A stretch of DNA of 64,000 nucleotides from an uncultured Microbacterium sp. (GCF_947489255.1 NZ_CANLCY010000001.1:372001-436000), one strand, 5' to 3'. Counted from the first letter of the stretch, positions 15,456 to 24,752 are shown. A program made the numbers and translations. The notes: generated by a model from the letters alone, not told the origin.

Positions 15456-18400
15456 GCACGGGTCCGCGTATCGCCCCGCCATCGCTGCCCAACGGGCGGG
15501 TCGTGCTGCAGCCGCCGCCCGAGCTCGTTCCGAACGAGGGCGGCAGCGGCATCCTGACCTCCCTCCTGCCGATGCTCGGCAGCGTGGGCGCGATCGTCAT
15601 GGTCACGATCTCGAACAGCGGCCCGACCGGTTTCCTCATCGGCGGCATGTTCCTGCTGTCGTCGCTGGGCTTCGTGGCCGTGAACGGGTGGCGCCAGCGC
15701 GCGCAGCGCAACGCCGAGGTGCTCGGCAACCGGCGCGAGTACCTCGCCTATCTGTCGGAGCTGCGCGAGACCGTGCGCGTGGCCGCGCGCAAGCAGCGTC
15801 GTCACGGCGGGTGGATCATGCCCGCCCCCTCGGCCCTGCCGTTCATCGCCGAGGAGCGCTCGCGCGTGTGGGAGCGTCAGCCCGGCGACGAGACGTTTTT
15901 GCTGGCCCGCATCGGCGTGGCCGATCAGCCGCTCAGCCTCACGCTCGAGGCTCCCGAGCTGCCGCCCCTGGCCCAGCTCGACCCCGTCGCGGCCTCCGCG
16001 GCGCACCGCTTCATGCTCACGCACGAGATCCAGCGCGATCTGCCGTTGGGCTTCCCGCTCGGCGAGTACGCGCGCATCGAGCTCGTCGGTCCCGACGAGG
16101 AGGCCGTGCGCAGCCTCGCCCGCTCGCTCGTCGCGTCGGCGGCGACGTTGCACGACCCCGAAGACGTCATCATCGCGGTCCTCGCCGGGCCCGCGCAGAT
16201 CGGCGCTTGGGACTGGGTGAAGTGGCTGCCGCACGCGATGTCGTCGCGCGTGCAGGACCGCCTCGGCCCCGCGCGCATGATCGCGGCATCCCCCGACGAG
16301 CTGATGGACATGCTGCCCGCTCAGCTCGCCTCGCGCGCCCGCTTCACCCCCGGCGGTGGAATCACCCCGCACGTCGTCCTGGTGGTCGACGGCGTCGAGG
16401 CCTCCTCGAACGCCCCGCTCACCGGACTCGAGGGCGCGCAGGGCGTCACCGTCATCGACCTGCCCACGCGCTGGGACGAGCTCGACGACCCGGCCATCGC
16501 CCGCGTCGCCCTGGCGGACGCCCCGGTCGCCGTCCGCACGCGTCGCGGTGAGGCCGTGCCCGCCGTCGCCCCCGCCGAATTCATCGACGGCGCCGGTCGC
16601 GCGCAGTCCTTCGTCCCGGATGCCATGTCCATCGCCGAGGCCGAGGCGACCGCGCGCCGCCTCATGCCGTTGCGCCCCGCCCCGATGGTCGTCGTCGACG
16701 CCCCCACCGCGCAGGGCCAGGCGGAGCTGACCGAGCTCCTCGGCCTGCCCGACGTGCGCGCCGTCGACTTCGATCAGGCGTGGACGCCGCGCCTCGAGCG
16801 CGACCGCCTTCGCGTGCCGATCGGGCAGGAGCCCTCGGGCGCCCCGCTCGTGCTCGATCTCAAGGAGTCCGCCTCTCAGGGCATGGGCCCGCACGGCGTG
16901 ATGGTCGGAGCGACGGGTTCGGGCAAGTCCGAGGTGCTGCGCACCCTCGTGCTCGCTCTCGCCATGACCCATTCGCCCGAGCAGCTCAACTTCGTCCTCG
17001 TCGACTTCAAGGGGGGAGCGACCTTCGCGGGCATGGCCGAGATGCCGCACGTGTCGGCGGTCATCACCAACCTCGGCAGCGAGCTCGCGCTCGTCGACCG
17101 CTTCCAGGACGCCCTGCAGGGCGAGGTCGTGCGCCGCCAGGAACTGCTGCGCTCGGCGGGCAACTTCGCCAACGTCGGCGAGTACGAGGCCGCACGTCGC
17201 GGTGGGCGCGGCGACCTGGCGCCGCTGCCGGCCCTGCTCATCGTCGTCGACGAGTTCTCCGAACTGCTCACGGCCAAGCCCGAGTTCGTCGACAGCTTCC
17301 TCAACATCGGCCGCGTCGGCCGTTCGCTGCACGTGCACCTGCTCCTGGCATCCCAGCGCCTCGAAGAGGGGAAGCTCCGCGGCCTCGACACCTACCTGTC
17401 GTACCGGATCGGCTTGCGGACGTTCTCGGCATCCGAATCCCGCACCATCATCGGCACCCCCGACGCCTACACGCTCCCGCAGGAGCCCGGCGTCGGCTTC
17501 CTCAAGAGCGACACCGAGAACCTCGTGCAGTTCCGCGCGGCCTACGTCTCCGGGCGCCCGCGGGGCACGGCCGGTGTCGACGTCGGAGGCGCCGAGTCCG
17601 TCTCGGGCGGCCCCGCCCGCGTCGAGGTGTTCACGGCTCTGGCCCAGCCCGACGACGATGGGTCGCCGGAGGAGACGGATGCCGCGCCCGCGGCGATCGC
17701 GGCCCCCGCGGCGGAGAAGCGCTCCACGTTCCAGATCGCTGTCGACCGCATGAAGGACCGCGGCCCGGAGGCTCACCAGGTGTGGCTGCCCCCTCTTGCG
17801 GAGCCGTCGCCGCTGGACGCCCTCATGCCGGATCTCGCCGAGGACCCCGAGCTCGGACTCGTGTCGCACCGCTGGCGCGGCGCCGGCGCGCTGACCGTGC
17901 CGATCGGGCTCGTCGACATCCCGCTCGAACAGCGCCGCGACCACCTCACCGTGTCGCTCGGCGGCGCCGCGGGTCACGTGGCGATCGTCGGCTCGCCCCT
18001 GAGCGGCAAGTCGACGCTCGCGCGCACGCTCGTCTCGGCCCTCGCGCTGACCGGGACTCCGCGGGAGTTCCAGTTCTTCGTCCTCGACTTCGGCGGGGGC
18101 GGCTTCACCGCGATGCAGCAGCATCCGCACGTGTCGGGCGTCGCCACGCGCACGGAGCCCGAGGCGGTGCGCCGGGCCGTGGCCGAGGTGGAGGCCGTGC
18201 TCGACGCGCGCGAGCAGTACTTCCGCCGCAATGCGGTCGACTCCATCGAGACGTACCGTTCGCGTCGCCGCGAGGGACGCCTCGACGACGGCTTCGGCGA
18301 CGTCTTCCTCGTCATCGACGGCTGGTCGACCCTGCGCTCGGAGTTCGAGCCGCTCGAGGCGCGGGTGCAGACCATCGCCGCCCGCGGCCTCAGCTTCGGC

Positions 18401-19456
18401 GTGCACGTCGTCGTCACCGCGAACCGCTGGCTCGAGATCCGCGCCAACCTGAAGGACCTCATCCAGACGCGCCTCGAACTGCGCCTGGGCGACCCGACCG
18501 ACTCCGACGTCGACCGCAAGCAGGCGGCGAACGTGCCCGTCGGTCAGCCCGGTCGTGGTCTCAGTGCGTCCAAGCTGCAGATGCTCACCGCGGTGCCGCG
18601 CGTCGACGGAGCCGACGATCCCGCCACGATCGCCGACGGCGTCGCCGACATGATCGGCCGCGTCGCGGCGGCGTGGCACGGCGAGCCCGGACCGAAGCTG
18701 CGTCTGCTGCCGGAGAACATCACGCTCGACGAGGTGCGCGCGCTCACCGAGCCCGGCGACGGCCGCATGCTGCTCGGCATCGAGGAGGCTCAGCTGGCGC
18801 CCTTCGGCATCGACCCCCGCGTCGAGCCGCACCTGTTCGTGTACGGCGACTCGGGCATGGGCAAGTCGTCGTTCCTCCGGGCGGTGGCGAAGGAGATCCA
18901 GAGGCTGTACACCCCCGCCGAGGCGAAGATCTTCGTGGTCGACTACCGCCGTGCGCTCCTCGGGGAGATCCCCGACGACTACCTCGGCGCCTACCTCACC
19001 TCGCACGATCTCGCGACCGGCGGCATGAACGACCTGGCGCAGTACTTCTCCACGCGCATCCCGGGGCCCGACGTCACCCCGGCGCAGTTGCGGGAGCGCA
19101 GCTGGTGGAAGGGCGCCGAGGGGTTCATCCTCGTCGACGACTACGACCTCGTCGCCACGAGCCAGGGGAACCCTCTCGCCGTCCTCCAGCCGCTGCTCGC
19201 CCAGGCGGGCGACCTCGGCCTGCACGTGATCCTCACCCGACGCTCCGGCGGCGCGAGCCGCGCGGCGTACGACCCGATCATCCAGCGGTTCACCGACCTC
19301 GGCGTCACCGGCATCCTGCTCGGCGGCAACCCCGAAGAGGGGGCGCTGATCGGCCGCGTCAAGCCGGAGCGCGCCGCTCCCGGCCGCGCGCAGATCGTCA
19401 GCCGCGAGCACGGGCTCGTGGCATCCCAGCTCGTGTTCTCGCCGCCGACGCACTGA
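15452..19456 (+). CDS. eccC: type VII secretion motor ATPase EccC (three FtsK/SpoIIIE domains)
   Basis: A 1334-residue protein combining EccCa and EccCb in one chain. Two transmembrane helices lie at about residues 36-75, then a DUF-type stalk domain, then three FtsK/SpoIIIE ATPase domains. Walker A motifs: Gly-Ala-Thr-Gly-Ser-Gly-Lys-Ser at about 486, Gly-Ser-Pro-Leu-Ser-Gly-Lys-Ser at about 847, Gly-Asp-Ser-Gly-Met-Gly-Lys-Ser at about 1132. Domain 1 keeps the catalytic Val-Val-Asp-Glu; domain 2 has Val-Ile-Asp-Gly and domain 3 Val-Asp-Asp, lacking the Glu, as in known EccC, where only the first domain is strongly active and the third binds substrate signals. GTG start overlaps the RDD-FHA stop. 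Last gene of the rightward operon. Confidence 0.97.
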   Translation: MSTGPRIAPPSLPNGRVVLQPPPELVPNEGGSGILTSLLPMLGSVGAIVMVTISNSGPTGFLIGGMFLLSSLGFVAVNGWRQRAQRNAEVLGNRREYLAYLSELRETVRVAARKQRRHGGWIMPAPSALPFIAEERSRVWERQPGDETFLLARIGVADQPLSLTLEAPELPPLAQLDPVAASAAHRFMLTHEIQRDLPLGFPLGEYARIELVGPDEEAVRSLARSLVASAATLHDPEDVIIAVLAGPAQIGAWDWVKWLPHAMSSRVQDRLGPARMIAASPDELMDMLPAQLASRARFTPGGGITPHVVLVVDGVEASSNAPLTGLEGAQGVTVIDLPTRWDELDDPAIARVALADAPVAVRTRRGEAVPAVAPAEFIDGAGRAQSFVPDAMSIAEAEATARRLMPLRPAPMVVVDAPTAQGQAELTELLGLPDVRAVDFDQAWTPRLERDRLRVPIGQEPSGAPLVLDLKESASQGMGPHGVMVGATGSGKSEVLRTLVLALAMTHSPEQLNFVLVDFKGGATFAGMAEMPHVSAVITNLGSELALVDRFQDALQGEVVRRQELLRSAGNFANVGEYEAARRGGRGDLAPLPALLIVVDEFSELLTAKPEFVDSFLNIGRVGRSLHVHLLLASQRLEEGKLRGLDTYLSYRIGLRTFSASESRTIIGTPDAYTLPQEPGVGFLKSDTENLVQFRAAYVSGRPRGTAGVDVGGAESVSGGPARVEVFTALAQPDDDGSPEETDAAPAAIAAPAAEKRSTFQIAVDRMKDRGPEAHQVWLPPLAEPSPLDALMPDLAEDPELGLVSHRWRGAGALTVPIGLVDIPLEQRRDHLTVSLGGAAGHVAIVGSPLSGKSTLARTLVSALALTGTPREFQFFVLDFGGGGFTAMQQHPHVSGVATRTEPEAVRRAVAEVEAVLDAREQYFRRNAVDSIETYRSRRREGRLDDGFGDVFLVIDGWSTLRSEFEPLEARVQTIAARGLSFGVHVVVTANRWLEIRANLKDLIQTRLELRLGDPTDSDVDRKQAANVPVGQPGRGLSASKLQMLTAVPRVDGADDPATIADGVADMIGRVAAAWHGEPGPKLRLLPENITLDEVRALTEPGDGRMLLGIEEAQLAPFGIDPRVEPHLFVYGDSGMGKSSFLRAVAKEIQRLYTPAEAKIFVVDYRRALLGEIPDDYLGAYLTSHDLATGGMNDLAQYFSTRIPGPDVTPAQLRERSWWKGAEGFILVDDYDLVATSQGNPLAVLQPLLAQAGDLGLHVILTRRSGGASRAAYDPIIQRFTDLGVTGILLGGNPEEGALIGRVKPERAAPGRAQIVSREHGLVASQLVFSPPTH

Positions 19457-19475
19457 TCGAGCCGCTCCTCCCCAG

Positions 19476-19508
19476 CCGCCCCGTCATCCCCAGCAGATGG
19501 CGGGGCGG
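19476..19508 (+). terminator. hairpin after eccC
   Basis: CCGCCCCG (19476-19483) and CGGGGCGG (19501-19508) form a perfect 8-bp stem just after the eccC stop. No U run follows, and the promoter of recQ begins about 20 bases later. Confidence 0.5.
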
Positions 19509-19530
19509 TGTCGGTGTCGGCGGCCCGGGT

Positions 19531-19536
19531 TACCGT
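19531..19536 (+). promoter_or_regulatory. -10 box of recQ, leaderless spacing
   Basis: TACCGT ends exactly 6 bases before the GTG start at 19543, which would put the transcription start at or next to the start codon. Confidence 0.5.
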
Positions 19537-19542
19537 GGAGGC

Positions 19543-21579
19543 GTGACATATCCCGGCGCCGCCCCCGAGTCGTACGCCGACGCGCCGCCCGAGTCGTACG
19601 ACGTCCCCGACGATCCGTACGCCGGCGCGCAGTGGGACCCCGATCAGTTCGCGCCGCCCGACGATCTCGACGCGCCGCCGCCGCCGGTCGACCCCGCGTC
19701 GGCCTTCGCCCGCGCGGCCGCCGCCGCGGGAACGGCCCGCGAGCTGCCGGCCGTCCGCGACTTCACCGGTCACGACCCGCGCGCGGTGCTGCACGAGGTC
19801 TACGGCTACGACGCGTTCCGGGGCGACCAGGCCGAGATCGTCCAGCACGTGATCGACGGCGGCGACGCGGTGGTGCTCATGCCCACCGGTGGAGGAAAGA
19901 GCGTCACCTACCAGGTGCCCGCTCTCGTGCGGCCCGGAACGGGCCTGGTCGTCAGCCCCCTGATCGCCCTCATGCACGACCAGGTCGAGGCGCTCATTGC
20001 CAACGGCGTGCGCGCCGGCTACCTCAACTCGACGCAGGCGCCCGCCGAGCGCCAGGCCGTCGAGCAGGCGTACCTCGCGGGCGAGCTCGACCTCCTGTAC
20101 GTCGCGCCCGAGCGGTTGAACGGCGCGCAGACCCTCGGGCTGCTCGCCCGCGGCCGCCTCAGCGTCATCGCGATCGACGAGGCGCACTGCGTGTCGCAGT
20201 GGGGTCACGACTTCCGCCCCGATTACCTCGCGCTCGGCGACCTCGCCGACCGGTTCCCCGGCGTTCCGCGCATGGCGCTCACCGCCACGGCGACGCCCGA
20301 GACAGCGCGCGAGATCGTGGAGCGTCTGCGGCTGCGCGACGCCCGTGGCTTCGTCGCGAGTTTCGACCGGCCCAACATCCAGTACCGCATCGACGCCAAG
20401 GTCGACCCGCGTCGTCAGCTGGTGCAGTTCATCCGCTCGCAGCCCGAGGGATCGGCGGGCATCGTCTACGCCCTCAGCCGCAAGACCGTCGAGCAGACCG
20501 CCGCCTATCTGGCGTCTCAGGGTCTCGACGCCCTCCCGTACCACGCGGGTCTCGACGCGTCCGTGCGCGCGGCGCACCAGTCGCGGTTCCTCCGCGACGA
20601 CGGTGTGGTGATGGTCGCCACGATCGCGTTCGGCATGGGCATCGACAAGCCCGACGTGCGTTTCGTCGCCCACATCGATCTGCCCAAATCGGTCGAGGGC
20701 TATTACCAGGAGACCGGTCGAGCGGGCCGCGACGGCGACCCGTCGGTGGTGTGGATGGCCTACGGCCTGGGTGACGTCGTTCAGCAGCGCCGCATGATCG
20801 ATCAGTCCCCGGGCGACCGCTCCTACAAGATGCGCCTGGGCCAGCATCTCGACGCGATGCTCGCGCTGTGCGAAACGGTCGGATGCCGACGCCAGAACCT
20901 GCTCGACTACTTCGGTCAGCGCTCCGAGCCGTGCGGCAACTGCGACACCTGCCTCACCCCGCCCGACACCTGGGACGGCCTCATCGCCGCGCAGAAGCTG
21001 CTGTCGACGATCGTGCGTCTGCAGCGCGAGCGCGGGCAGGCGTTCGGCGCGGGCCACCTCATCGACATCCTGCGCGGAGCCAAGACGGAGCGCATCGCGC
21101 AGCAGGGCCACGACCGTCTGAGCACCTACGGTCTGGGAGCCGACCTGTCCGATCAGGACTGGCGCAGCGTCATCCGGCAGTTGCTCGCCCGCGGCATCAT
21201 CGTTGCTCAGGGCGACTACGGCACGCTCGCACTGAGCGAGGCCTCTGCCGGGGTGCTGCGCGGAGAGACCCCCGTGCCGCTGCGTCGCGACGCCCTCGGC
21301 CGCACGGGTGGCGGCGGGGGGAGCCGTCAGCGCAAATCGAGCGCCGACGATGTCGCCCCCGACGATCGCGATCTCTTCGAGGCGCTGCGCGCATGGCGGG
21401 CCGAGAAGGCGCGCGAGCAGGGGGTGCCGGCGTACATCGTCTTCGGCGACGCCACGCTGCGCGCGATCGCCGCGGCGCGACCCGCCACGGTCGGCGATCT
21501 CGACGGCATCACCGGCATCGGTGCCAAGAAGCGCGAGGCGTACGGCGAGGGCATTCTGACGGTGGTCGCGGCGAACTGA
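19543..21579 (+). CDS. recQ: ATP-dependent DNA helicase RecQ
   Basis: A 678-residue RecQ helicase. A Pro/Asp/Tyr-rich N-terminal extension (residues 1-60) precedes the helicase core: Walker A Pro-Thr-Gly-Gly-Gly-Lys-Ser, DEAH box Ile-Asp-Glu-Ala-His-Cys-Val-Ser-Gln-Trp-Gly, Thr-Ala-Thr-Ala-Thr, and motif VI Gln-Glu-Thr-Gly-Arg-Ala-Gly-Arg-Asp-Gly. The RQC zinc site is Cys-x-Arg-Arg...Cys-Gly-Asn-Cys-Asp-Thr-Cys. The C-terminal HRDC domain covers about 590-678 (Val-Phe-Gly-Asp-Ala-Thr-Leu-Arg). RecQ unwinds 3'-5' and acts in recombination repair. Start GTG 19543 was chosen because it lies 6 bases after a -10 box; no Shine-Dalgarno is needed for a leaderless message. Stands alone as a single-gene unit. 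Confidence 0.96.
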   Translation: MTYPGAAPESYADAPPESYDVPDDPYAGAQWDPDQFAPPDDLDAPPPPVDPASAFARAAAAAGTARELPAVRDFTGHDPRAVLHEVYGYDAFRGDQAEIVQHVIDGGDAVVLMPTGGGKSVTYQVPALVRPGTGLVVSPLIALMHDQVEALIANGVRAGYLNSTQAPAERQAVEQAYLAGELDLLYVAPERLNGAQTLGLLARGRLSVIAIDEAHCVSQWGHDFRPDYLALGDLADRFPGVPRMALTATATPETAREIVERLRLRDARGFVASFDRPNIQYRIDAKVDPRRQLVQFIRSQPEGSAGIVYALSRKTVEQTAAYLASQGLDALPYHAGLDASVRAAHQSRFLRDDGVVMVATIAFGMGIDKPDVRFVAHIDLPKSVEGYYQETGRAGRDGDPSVVWMAYGLGDVVQQRRMIDQSPGDRSYKMRLGQHLDAMLALCETVGCRRQNLLDYFGQRSEPCGNCDTCLTPPDTWDGLIAAQKLLSTIVRLQRERGQAFGAGHLIDILRGAKTERIAQQGHDRLSTYGLGADLSDQDWRSVIRQLLARGIIVAQGDYGTLALSEASAGVLRGETPVPLRRDALGRTGGGGGSRQRKSSADDVAPDDRDLFEALRAWRAEKAREQGVPAYIVFGDATLRAIAAARPATVGDLDGITGIGAKKREAYGEGILTVVAAN

Positions 21580-21640
21580 CGCGGCCCGCCGGCGGGTCGC
21601 GCCCACGGAGCACCCTCTGGGCTCCGGCTACGTCGCCCGC

Positions 21641-21702
21641 GCCGCGCCGCGCCGTGTCGTCCGCGCCGCGCCGCGCCGTGTCGTCCGCGCCGTGTCGTCC
21701 GT
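21641..21702. repeat. 24-bp GC-only tandem repeat
   Basis: Two perfect 24-bp units (21641-21664 and 21665-21688), each made of GCCGCGCCGCGCC plus GTGTCGTCCGC, followed by a partial third of 14 bases. No coding role visible. Confidence 0.85.
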
Positions 21703-21820
21703 GCCGCGCCCGCCGCCGCCCGCCACCGCGCTGCCGCCGCGCCATCCTCGCGCTCAGCGCACTCCCGGGAATGTTGACCCCCCACAACGACTCCAGGCGC
21801 GGGCGGCCGGCCGCGTTGTG

Positions 21821-21866
21821 AACATCACACAGGATGTTTGAGCGGTCGTTGTGGGACACCTACCGT
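21821..21866 (+). promoter_or_regulatory. promoter with overlapping palindrome, acyl-CoA oxidase gene
   Basis: TTGAGC (21838-21843), 17-base spacer, TACCGT (21861-21866): the best promoter in the window. AACATC-N6-GATGTT (21821-21838) directly abuts the -35. A separate perfect 11-bp inverted pair, CCCACAACGAC (21781-21791) and GTCGTTGTGGG (21845-21855), has its right arm inside the spacer. These look like operator sites for a repressor. Confidence 0.65.
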
Positions 21867-21903
21867 GGGTGGCATCCCTTTGCAACGTCGAAAGGTGCCG
21901 AGA

Positions 21904-24006
21904 ATGACCGACGCCGCCGTCCGTCCCACCACGCCCGCCACGAGCACGCGCACGCCCGTCGGGGGAGCGCCCACCGCCGCGCACACCGCGGCCGAGGCCG
22001 CCGAAGCCCGCATCGACACCGAGCGGGTCACCGATCTGCTGCTCGGTACGTGGGGCCACATCCGCCGCGAGGCGCGCGAGATGATCAAAGACCCCGCGCT
22101 CTGGCGCGATGACAGCCTCGGCATGGACGCGCACCGCGAGCGCACCCTCAGCCAGCTGCACCTCCTCGTGCAGAACAAGGCCGTTCACCGGGCCTTTCCG
22201 AAGCGTTTCGGCGGGGAGGAGAACAACGGCGCCAACATCGCCGGCTTCGAAGAACTCGTCGCCGCCGATCCCAGCCTGCAGATCAAGTCGGGCGTGCAGT
22301 GGGGCCTGTTCGGCTCGGCCGTGCTGCAGTTGGGCACGCGCGAGCACCACGACAAGTGGCTCCCCGGCATCATGAGCCTCGAGATCCCCGGCGCGTTCGC
22401 CATGACCGAGACCGGGCACGGCTCCGACGTGTCGGCCATCGGCACCACCGCGACCTACGACCCCGAGGCCGAGGAATTCGTCATCCACACGCCGTTCCGC
22501 GGCGCGTGGAAGGACTACCTGGGCAACGCCGCTCTGCACGGCAAGGCCGCCACGGTGTTCGCCCAGCTCATCACGAAGGGCGTCAACCACGGCGTGCACT
22601 GCTTCTACGTGCCGCTGCGCGACGACGAGGGGAACTTCCTCCCCGGCATCGGCGGCGAGGACGACGGCCTCAAGGGCGGTCTGAACGGCATCGACAACGG
22701 GCGGCTGCACTTCGACCAGGTGCGCGTCCCCCGCACGAACCTCCTCAACCGCTACGGCGACGTCGCTGCCGACGGCACGTACTCGAGCGAGATCGCGAGC
22801 CCCGGCCGCCGGTTCTTCACGATGCTCGGCACGCTCGTGCAGGGGCGCGTCTCGCTCGACGGCGCGGCCGCCTGGGCGTCGGCCATCGGCCTCACGATCG
22901 CGATCACCTACGGCAACCAGCGCCGTCAGTTCGACTCGGGCAGCGGCTCCCCCGAGGTGACTTTGCTCGACTACGGCAAGCACCAGCGACGTCTTCTGCC
23001 GCGTCTGGCGACGACGTACGCCCAGATCTTCGCGCACGACGAGTTCCTGCAGAAGTTCGACGGCGTCTTCAGCGGCGCGCTCGACACCGACGCCGACCGC
23101 GAAGACCTCGAGACGCTCGCGGCCGCCCTGAAGCCCCTGTCGACCTGGCACGCGCTCGACACGCTGCAGGAGTCGCGAGAGGCGTGCGGCGGCCAGGGCT
23201 TCCTCTTCGAGAACCGTCTGGTGGGCCTGCGCGCCGATCTCGACATCTACGTCACCTTCGAGGGCGACAACAACATCCTGCTGCAGCTCGTCGGCAAGCG
23301 TCTGCTCGCCGACTACGCGAAGCAGTTCAAGGGCAAGGATGCCAAGCAGCTCGCCGCCTTCGCGGTCGGCCAGACGGCCGGCAAGCTCTTCCACGGCGCG
23401 GGCATGCGCCAGCTGGGTCAGGCCGTGAGCGACTTCGGCTCGACCGCCCGCTCGGTCGAGAAGGGACTGCGCGCCGAACAGCAGCACGAGCTGCTCGCCG
23501 ACCGCGTGCAGCAGATGATCGCCGACATCGCGGGGCGCCTGCGTCCGGCATCCAAGCTCTCGCGCGAAGACGCGGCGGCGTTGTTCAACGAGAACCAGGC
23601 GGAGCTCATCGAGGCCGCGCGCGCCCACGGCGAGCTGCTGCAGTGGGAGGCGTTCACCGACGCCATCAACCGCATCGACGACCGCGACACCCTGAAGGTG
23701 CTCACCTGGTTGCGCGACCTGTTCGGTCTGCAGCTGATCGAGAAGCACCTGGCCTGGTACCTCATCCACGGGCGGCTGTCGACGCAGCGGGCCGCGGCGG
23801 TGTCGCGCTACATCGACCGTCTGTGCGCTCGTCTGCGCCCGCACGCTCAAGACCTCGTCGACGCGTTCGGCTACGGCCCCGAGCACATCCGCGCCTCGAT
23901 CGCGTCGGGCGTCGAGGACGATCGTCAGAACGAGGCCGCGTCGTACTACGCCGCGTTGAAGGCGTCGGGTAACGCCCCGGTTCCGGAGAAGAAGCCCGCG
24001 CGCTGA
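21904..24006 (+). CDS. acyl-CoA oxidase / acyl-CoA dehydrogenase family protein
   Basis: A 700-residue flavoenzyme of the acyl-CoA oxidase subgroup (longer than the usual 380-residue dehydrogenases). An N-terminal helical domain (about 40-170) is followed by Met-Thr-Glu-Thr-Gly-His-Gly-Ser-Asp, which binds FAD/substrate, and by the C-terminal Phe-Glu-Gly-Asp-Asn-Asn motif carrying the catalytic Glu of ACOX proteins. It catalyses the first, alpha-beta desaturation step of fatty acid beta-oxidation; whether O2 or an electron-transfer flavoprotein is the acceptor cannot be read. ATG 21904 has a GAAAGGTG ribosome binding site. Single-gene unit with its own palindromic promoter and a strong terminator. 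Confidence 0.93.
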   Translation: MTDAAVRPTTPATSTRTPVGGAPTAAHTAAEAAEARIDTERVTDLLLGTWGHIRREAREMIKDPALWRDDSLGMDAHRERTLSQLHLLVQNKAVHRAFPKRFGGEENNGANIAGFEELVAADPSLQIKSGVQWGLFGSAVLQLGTREHHDKWLPGIMSLEIPGAFAMTETGHGSDVSAIGTTATYDPEAEEFVIHTPFRGAWKDYLGNAALHGKAATVFAQLITKGVNHGVHCFYVPLRDDEGNFLPGIGGEDDGLKGGLNGIDNGRLHFDQVRVPRTNLLNRYGDVAADGTYSSEIASPGRRFFTMLGTLVQGRVSLDGAAAWASAIGLTIAITYGNQRRQFDSGSGSPEVTLLDYGKHQRRLLPRLATTYAQIFAHDEFLQKFDGVFSGALDTDADREDLETLAAALKPLSTWHALDTLQESREACGGQGFLFENRLVGLRADLDIYVTFEGDNNILLQLVGKRLLADYAKQFKGKDAKQLAAFAVGQTAGKLFHGAGMRQLGQAVSDFGSTARSVEKGLRAEQQHELLADRVQQMIADIAGRLRPASKLSREDAAALFNENQAELIEAARAHGELLQWEAFTDAINRIDDRDTLKVLTWLRDLFGLQLIEKHLAWYLIHGRLSTQRAAAVSRYIDRLCARLRPHAQDLVDAFGYGPEHIRASIASGVEDDRQNEAASYYAALKASGNAPVPEKKPAR

Positions 24007-24014
24007 GTCGCGAC

Positions 24015-24053
24015 CGACACCGCCCCGCCTCCACGAGAGGCGGGGCGGTGTCG
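24015..24053 (+). terminator. rho-independent terminator of the acyl-CoA oxidase gene
   Basis: A perfect 16-bp inverted repeat (24015-24030 and 24038-24053, core CCGCCCCGCCT) with a 7-base loop, followed by TTT, 8 bases after the stop codon. Confidence 0.9.
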
Positions 24054-24170
24054 TTTCGGCGCGCCGTGACAGGACATCCGTCGAGAACAGGCCGGGTGGC
24101 CGCTCATCGGTCCTGTCCTCGAACGATCCCCTGGCCCGATCGCCGCGCGGTGGGTGTCGGGGGTCCGGCA

Positions 24171-24176
24171 TAGCCT
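24171..24176 (+). promoter_or_regulatory. -10 box of the glycosylase gene, leaderless spacing
   Basis: TAGCCT ends 6 bases before the ATG at 24183. Confidence 0.45.
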
Positions 24177-24182
24177 GGGGGC

Positions 24183-24752
24183 ATGAGCGACCTCGTGACC
24201 GCAGGCGACGGCGTCACCCGCTGCGCGTGGGCGGGCGCCGACGCCGAGTATCAGCGCTACCACGACGAGGAGTGGGGCACGGCGTTGCGCGGCGACCGCC
24301 CGCTGTTCGAGAAGATGAGCCTCGAGGGATTCCAGGCGGGTCTCGCCTGGATCACCATCCTCCGCAAGCGTCCGCGCTTCCGTGAGGTGTTCCACGATTT
24401 CGAGCCCTCGGCCGTGGCGCGATTCGGTCCCGACGACGTCGATCGTCTGCTCCAGGATGCCGGCATCATCCGCCACCGCGGCAAGATCGAGGCTGTGATC
24501 GGCAACGCCACGATCGTCGCGGGGATGGCCCCGGGCGAGCTCGATGCACTGATGTGGTCGTTCGCACCGGCGTCGCACACGCCGCCGGCGACCTTCGCCG
24601 ACGTTCCCGCGGTGACGCCCGAATCGACCGCGATGAGCACCGAGCTCCGCCGCCGAGGGTTCCGCTTCGTCGGGCCCACCACGATGTACGCCCTCATGCA
24701 GTCGTCGGGCATGGTCGACGACCACGTGGCGGGGTGCTGGCGCGCGGCCTGA
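24183..24752 (+). CDS. tag: DNA-3-methyladenine glycosylase I
   Basis: A 189-residue protein matching the Tag family over its whole length: N-terminal Arg-Cys-x-Trp-Ala, Tyr-His-Asp-Glu-Glu-Trp-Gly, Leu-Phe-Glu-Lys-Met-Ser-Leu-Glu-Gly-Phe-Gln-Ala-Gly-Leu-x-Trp with the catalytic-site Glu, and C-terminal Phe-Val-Gly-Pro-Thr-x-Met-Tyr-Ala and His-x14-17-Cys region forming the zinc-snap. It excises 3-methyladenine from alkylated DNA as a first base-excision-repair step. Single gene; the -10 box lies right before the start codon. Confidence 0.95.
   Translation: MSDLVTAGDGVTRCAWAGADAEYQRYHDEEWGTALRGDRPLFEKMSLEGFQAGLAWITILRKRPRFREVFHDFEPSAVARFGPDDVDRLLQDAGIIRHRGKIEAVIGNATIVAGMAPGELDALMWSFAPASHTPPATFADVPAVTPESTAMSTELRRRGFRFVGPTTMYALMQSSGMVDDHVAGCWRAA

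Larger units (their letters stand above)
21580..21903. other. intergenic region recQ to acyl-CoA oxidase
   Basis: 324 bases without a gene. It contains a GC-rich tandem repeat (21641-21702), a run of CGCC triplets and, in the last 120 bases, the promoter and palindromes of the acyl-CoA oxidase gene. No convincing small ORF or RNA was seen. Confidence 0.6.

Noticed and set aside
15140..19453. Very long open frame (over 1400 codons) antisense to eccC
   Set aside because: High GC at third codon positions leaves antisense frames open. Composition is Arg/Gly/Ala/Asp-rich without any domain, while the sense strand has three clear ATPase domains.
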